Shown in pieces: positions 60,180 through 64,000 of a stretch of 64,000 nt of DNA; within the stretch, counting starts at the first letter, position 1, and every line of letters starts with the position of its first letter. Both the position numbers and the translations under genes were made by a program. Under the pieces are notes generated by a model. It searched no databases and was not told the DNA's origin. It was given only the letters and a program-made list of their open reading frames with translations. This DNA is from Physella acuta (lineage: Eukaryota; Mollusca; Gastropoda; Physidae), in NCBI RefSeq assembly GCF_028476545.1, contig NW_026731784.1, forward strand, positions 992,001-1,056,000. Reading direction: 5' to 3'.

Positions 60180-62564
60180 GATCCATGCATTGGGGAAACA
60201 TTTTTGTTTGATGGGAAATACATTTTTTTCAACTGTACTAAATGCTACTGTCAGTTATGCAAGTAACAGTAAAGTTTGAACACATTCATCAAATAGAAAT
60301 TAATTTAAGTGACGCTATTTAATCTAATCCAGACACACTGACAGACAAACAGACAACCAATCATACACCGTATTTTATCCTTTATAATATATCTAAAAAT
60401 ATGATTTTTGTTTAAAAAATATTGACCTTATGAATTACGATATATGAAGATATCTCCAACGTTTAGTGAAATATTGAGTTCAATATTTGTTGAGTACTTA
60501 ATTTCATATACTTTTTTTGTTTGTTATTATATTTTGTAATTGCTCGAAAGTAGAAAAAAATAGCATTTTAAAAAAAAAATTAAATCTTCTTGTTTCAAGA
60601 CTTTGACTTTTAAACAAATAAATTTAAAAAAAAACATAATTAACTCGTATTTATTCATTTATTTACTGAACGATACCGATGCACCGAAGTAGATCATTAT
60701 ATAATTTAAACCACAGTTGTTGTTTAAACCTTTTTTTTAAATCGACAACTTTTGATCTTTTGAGTTTAGGATTTTCAGTTTATGTTAATTTTCGCAAATT
60801 AAATTGTATTAAAATCCTTAGTCATCCTGTAGAGAATAGTGGCAAATGCAGCAATATCATCCAACACTTACTAAAATATATTTTCTCCACATTATAAAGG
60901 TAGTTGTACACAACCTCAGCCATATATTCACCCGTGTAGCTACCCATGTCTAGGGAAGTTTAAAAAAAAAACGTGTAACGGGTAGCTCATCATCTGGTGA
61001 AACATAACTCACAACAACAGTCAGCAGATCAATTTTAGTCGTTTTTTTACGGTTCTTTAATCACCCATGGTTGATTCTTAGAGCCACATTGTGTTTTGAA
61101 AAAAATAAATAAATAAATAAATAAAAATGCTGTTATATGTATTCCTGATTTATTTTTATTTTTTTTTTTTGGCTGGAAAGAAAATTATCTGTTGTTTATT
61201 ATTGATCTGCCTTGCTTGTTGGCAGTCAATTATTGAGTCATGTTGGGGCTCCACAGAAAGTTGGGGAACTAGCATAATGCCTGTTTAGCTGATAAGTAAA
61301 TCCTGCACTGTATATAGTGTTATATTTAAACAAAATGTTTAAAAATTGTTTTTTATAATATATCTTTTTAATACAAATCTAAACTTGCATATAAGTTCAC
61401 ATTTCTTTAACTTAATCTATACAAGGGAGACAACATTAACGAACGTGCGTAATAATTGCTATCTAGTTCCTCATAAAAAAGAATTAAAACGTTTAGTAAA
61501 AATACGATGTAAATATAAGAAATCTACTTTTTATCTTTAAAACCGTGAAGATCCTGAAGCAGCTTGCTTATTTGAAATTTTAAAAAGTATATACTATTAT
61601 ATTTTAAAACAGTGATCTGTGTGCATACATGTTTCTGATAGATGCAAAACATGACACTCATTGAATAGTCAGTAGGCTACTTAGCGTTCGTTTGGAAACA
61701 TTTTTTTTTGGGAGAAAATATAAACCGATACATAATCATATCTAGACTAGTAAAGCAAGGGTCTCGCATAGACGTTGTCAGGATCTTGTGATATACTGGA
61801 AGGTAAACCGTCTAGTGGGGGTTTAATTAGTAAATGTTGATGTTATATAATCCAAGTCGGCCAGCTTGCTATTTTTTTAATGAAGTTAACATATAATTAT
61901 ATCCAAAATTATCTTACATTACATTGCTATCGGGTCTTGATCTACTTATATAATTATACTTTACTGTTGCTGAAATCTGAAGATCAGCCAGTCTACATCT
62001 ATTATTAGCAAATCCTAAATGTTGTTATAAGACTAATATATTCTAACAGACTGAAGTTAAATATAGGCCTACACAAAGCGTGTCGTCCGAGTTATAGAAA
62101 GCCGAATACATATGTTGTAGTTGATGCGAACATAGTGTCATGGGGGAAAATTTAACCAGTGTCCGATAATAGAATATTCTTTTAAAAAGGGGGTGTTAGG
62201 TTACTGGTAGTTAACTGAATGCACACATTGCTGGCTAATGTCAATGCTAACCCTGTCCCTAACCCTAACCCCAACCCTAGTCCTACCATACGCCTAACCA
62301 TAAAATTAGTCGAGATTTTAATATTACTAACAACCCAATACACCTATTTTATTATCGGACATCAGTATCTAAATTCATCCGTTTCATGTAACAACGACAA
62401 GTTTTGTTATAACAACAGCTGTAAGCATACACACTATGTTGTATCAAAAGCTGATTAACCCATTAAAACCCAAAAGAAAACTACATGTAAAAATTACATT
62501 TATTTGTTATTTAGTATGACATATTGGGTAGATTACCACATTTATTACAAAAATACATAGAAAT
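60180..62564 (+). repeat. R1 locus zeta, modules b to i, without hAT insertions
   Basis: Module b is at 60190-60370, c 60380-60600, d 60650-61060, e 61170-61250, f 61360-61660, g 61690-61870, h 61870-62460 and i 62450-62565. The site near 61790-61800 is the uninterrupted target of the 1.4-1.5-kb hAT. This locus serves as the reference for the others. Confidence 0.9.
62249..62300 (+). repeat. short telomere-like CCCTAAC tract in module h
   Basis: The stretch runs CCCTGTCCCTAACCCTAACC then CCAACCCTAG. Degenerate versions lie at about 9299, 18366, 49451 in the other R1 copies. It is too short and diverged to be a telomere. Confidence 0.6.
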
Positions 62565-62960
62565 TCACACTCGACACATAACCTGTTGTCTACACTTGAC
62601 ACATAACCTGTTGTCTACACTGGACACATAACCTGTTGTCTACACTCGACACATAACATGTTGTCTACACTCGACACATAACCTGTTGTCTACACTCGAC
62701 ACATAACCTAGTTGTCTACACTCGACACATAACCTAGTTGTCTACACTCGACACATAACCGGTTGTCTACACTCGACACATAACCTGTTGTCTACACTCG
62801 ACACATAACCTAGTTGTCTACACTCGACACATAACCGGTTGTCTACACTCGACACATAACCTGTTGTCTACACTCGACACATAACCTGTTGTCTACACTC
62901 GACACATAACCTGTTGTCTACACTCGACACTTAACATGCTGTCTACACGTGACACAGGGA
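62565..62960 (+). repeat. 25-bp minisatellite of R1 (module j)
   Basis: About 16 units of ACACATAACCTGTTGTCTAC plus ACTCG, some with an extra A (CCTAGTTG). It joins module i to a second module b. Confidence 0.93.
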
Positions 62961-64000
62961 GTAACATGTTGATGTGAGGGGACATGTTTTACTGTACTTT
63001 GTCAAATGTAATTTATTTGATTGCGTGGGGGGGGGGCACATTTAAGTGTGATGGAAAATACATTTTTTAGACGGATAAATTGCAGTTGTGTTTTACTTTC
63101 AACTGTATTAAATAAAACTGTCAGTTATCAAGTACCAGTGAAGTTTGAAGACACCATCAAATAAAAATAAATTTAAACTTAGTGACCTTATTTAATCTAC
63201 ACCAGACACACAGACAACATAACAACCATACATACACCGTATTCCCATCTTTACTTAAATCTATAGATAAGCCATCGGTTAAAAATATTGACTTTCTAAA
63301 TTATGATAAATGAAAGATAGCTCCAACATTTAGTGAAATATTGAGTGCAATATTTGTGGAGTACACAATTTCATATACATTGTTTTGTTTTTTCTTACAT
63401 TTTGTAATTTATCAAAGGAATAAAATTAACCACACGTACATGAAAACAAAAACATTTAATAACAATTCTTAAATTATTTTTTTAAACTTCAAACTTTGTC
63501 TTTCAATTAAATAAAACGTAAATGAAAACACATAATGAAGTAGCGTCTCTTCATTTATTTGACTGAACTAAATCGATGCACCGAAATAGTTCATTTTATT
63601 GTTTAAACCACAGTTGTTACTTAATTCTCGTTTTTAATCGACGAGTTTTGATCTTTGAGTTTATGATTGTCAGATTTTGAAAACAAATTAAATTGTTTTA
63701 AAATCATTATCCATCATGTAGAGAATAGTGACACTGCAGCAATATCATCCAACACTTACTAAAACATATTTTTTCCACATTATAAAGGTAGTTGTACACA
63801 ACCTTAGCCAGACATTCCGCCATGTAGTTACCCAGAAAATAATTTGCTATTTGTTAAATATCTGCTCTGCTTGTTGGTAGTCGATTGTTGAGTCATTTTG
63901 GGTTTTTTTTTTTTTTTTACTATCATTTTTTGATAGAAATCTAAACTTGCGTATCAGTTGCAATTTCTTTAACTTAAAACTGTACAAGGGAGATAACACT
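62961..64000 (+). repeat. R1 locus zeta, second tandem copy, runs off the window
   Basis: Modules b (63040-63230), c (63250-63500), d (63560-63840), e (63850-63900) and f (from 63930) repeat the order at 60.2-61.4 kb, about 2.85 kb on. Part of the end of module d is missing, joining d directly to e. Confidence 0.88.

Noticed and set aside
62219-62458. 79-codon frame with Asn-Pro repeats
   Set aside because: The repeats translate the CCCTAAC-like tract of R1 module h.

Overview
The window is repeat-dense, AT-rich, intron-era eukaryotic DNA. It has no operons, no rRNA, no CRISPR array and no tRNA I would stand behind. The recognisable host proteins are animal (eIF6, PSMD13/Rpn9, THUMPD1, TRAPPC2L). 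The stretch carries many hAT-type DNA transposons, long (AT)n tracts and a recurring core ACAAGGGAGAYAACA that I associate with mollusc DNA. My best guess is a lophotrochozoan, probably a gastropod mollusc; that guess is inference.

Host coding content is tiny. THUMPD1 (minus, 4501-5418), eIF6 (minus, 37395-38155) and the 3' half of PSMD13 (plus, 43290-44077) are intronless and broken, so they look like retrocopies. TRAPPC2L (plus, 25652-26043) is an open last exon or a 5'-truncated retrocopy. The only locus that looks like an ordinary spliced host gene is a very small two-exon minus-strand gene (52884 to 52550) with a clean GTAAGT donor and an acceptor in matching phase; I do not recognise its product.

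Most of the rest is a modular dispersed repeat, called R1 here. It occurs at about 0.4-1.0, 1.8-2.6, 6.3-11.5, 16.2-18.6, 22.0-22.3, 29.7-30.6, 44.1-49.8, 50.4-51.1, 54.6-57.0 and 59.5-64.0 kb. Modules keep one order, and the last locus holds a second, tandem copy. Copies of R1 serve as empty and filled sites for each other, so several hAT insertions can be bounded exactly with 8-bp target duplications (7362-8765, 17660-17868, 46124-47030, 47070-48579, 9344-11266). A second repeat, R3, has three copies (23.4-24.8, 28.7-26.3 inverted, 39.1-40.9 kb). It brackets TRAPPC2L as an inverted pair and has its own datable hAT insertion (27039-27740).

Other layers are short GC-skewed elements with GGCGTAGCG ends and poly-G/C cores; terminal-inverted-repeat elements whose ends carry TGACGTCA; a palindrome-headed repeat (4.1, 12.0 and 36.5-37.0 kb); a piggyBac-like transposase relic (about 49.9-50.2 kb); a LINE ORF2 C-terminal relic (1.3-1.8 kb); a zinc-knuckle mobile-element fossil (30.9-31.5 kb); a possible solo LTR (38.5-39.1 kb); foldback hairpins (57.45-57.83 kb); and many minisatellites. 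Of these, the 48-bp (3.1-3.9 kb), 78-bp (13.2-13.6 kb) and 49-bp (35.25-36.28 kb) arrays are the most regular.

I did not find a convincing new enzymatic or defence system. The most informative structures are the nested insertion record in R1/R3, a THUMPD1 copy whose flanks recur without its body, and a composite-looking double element at 9.3-11.3 kb.
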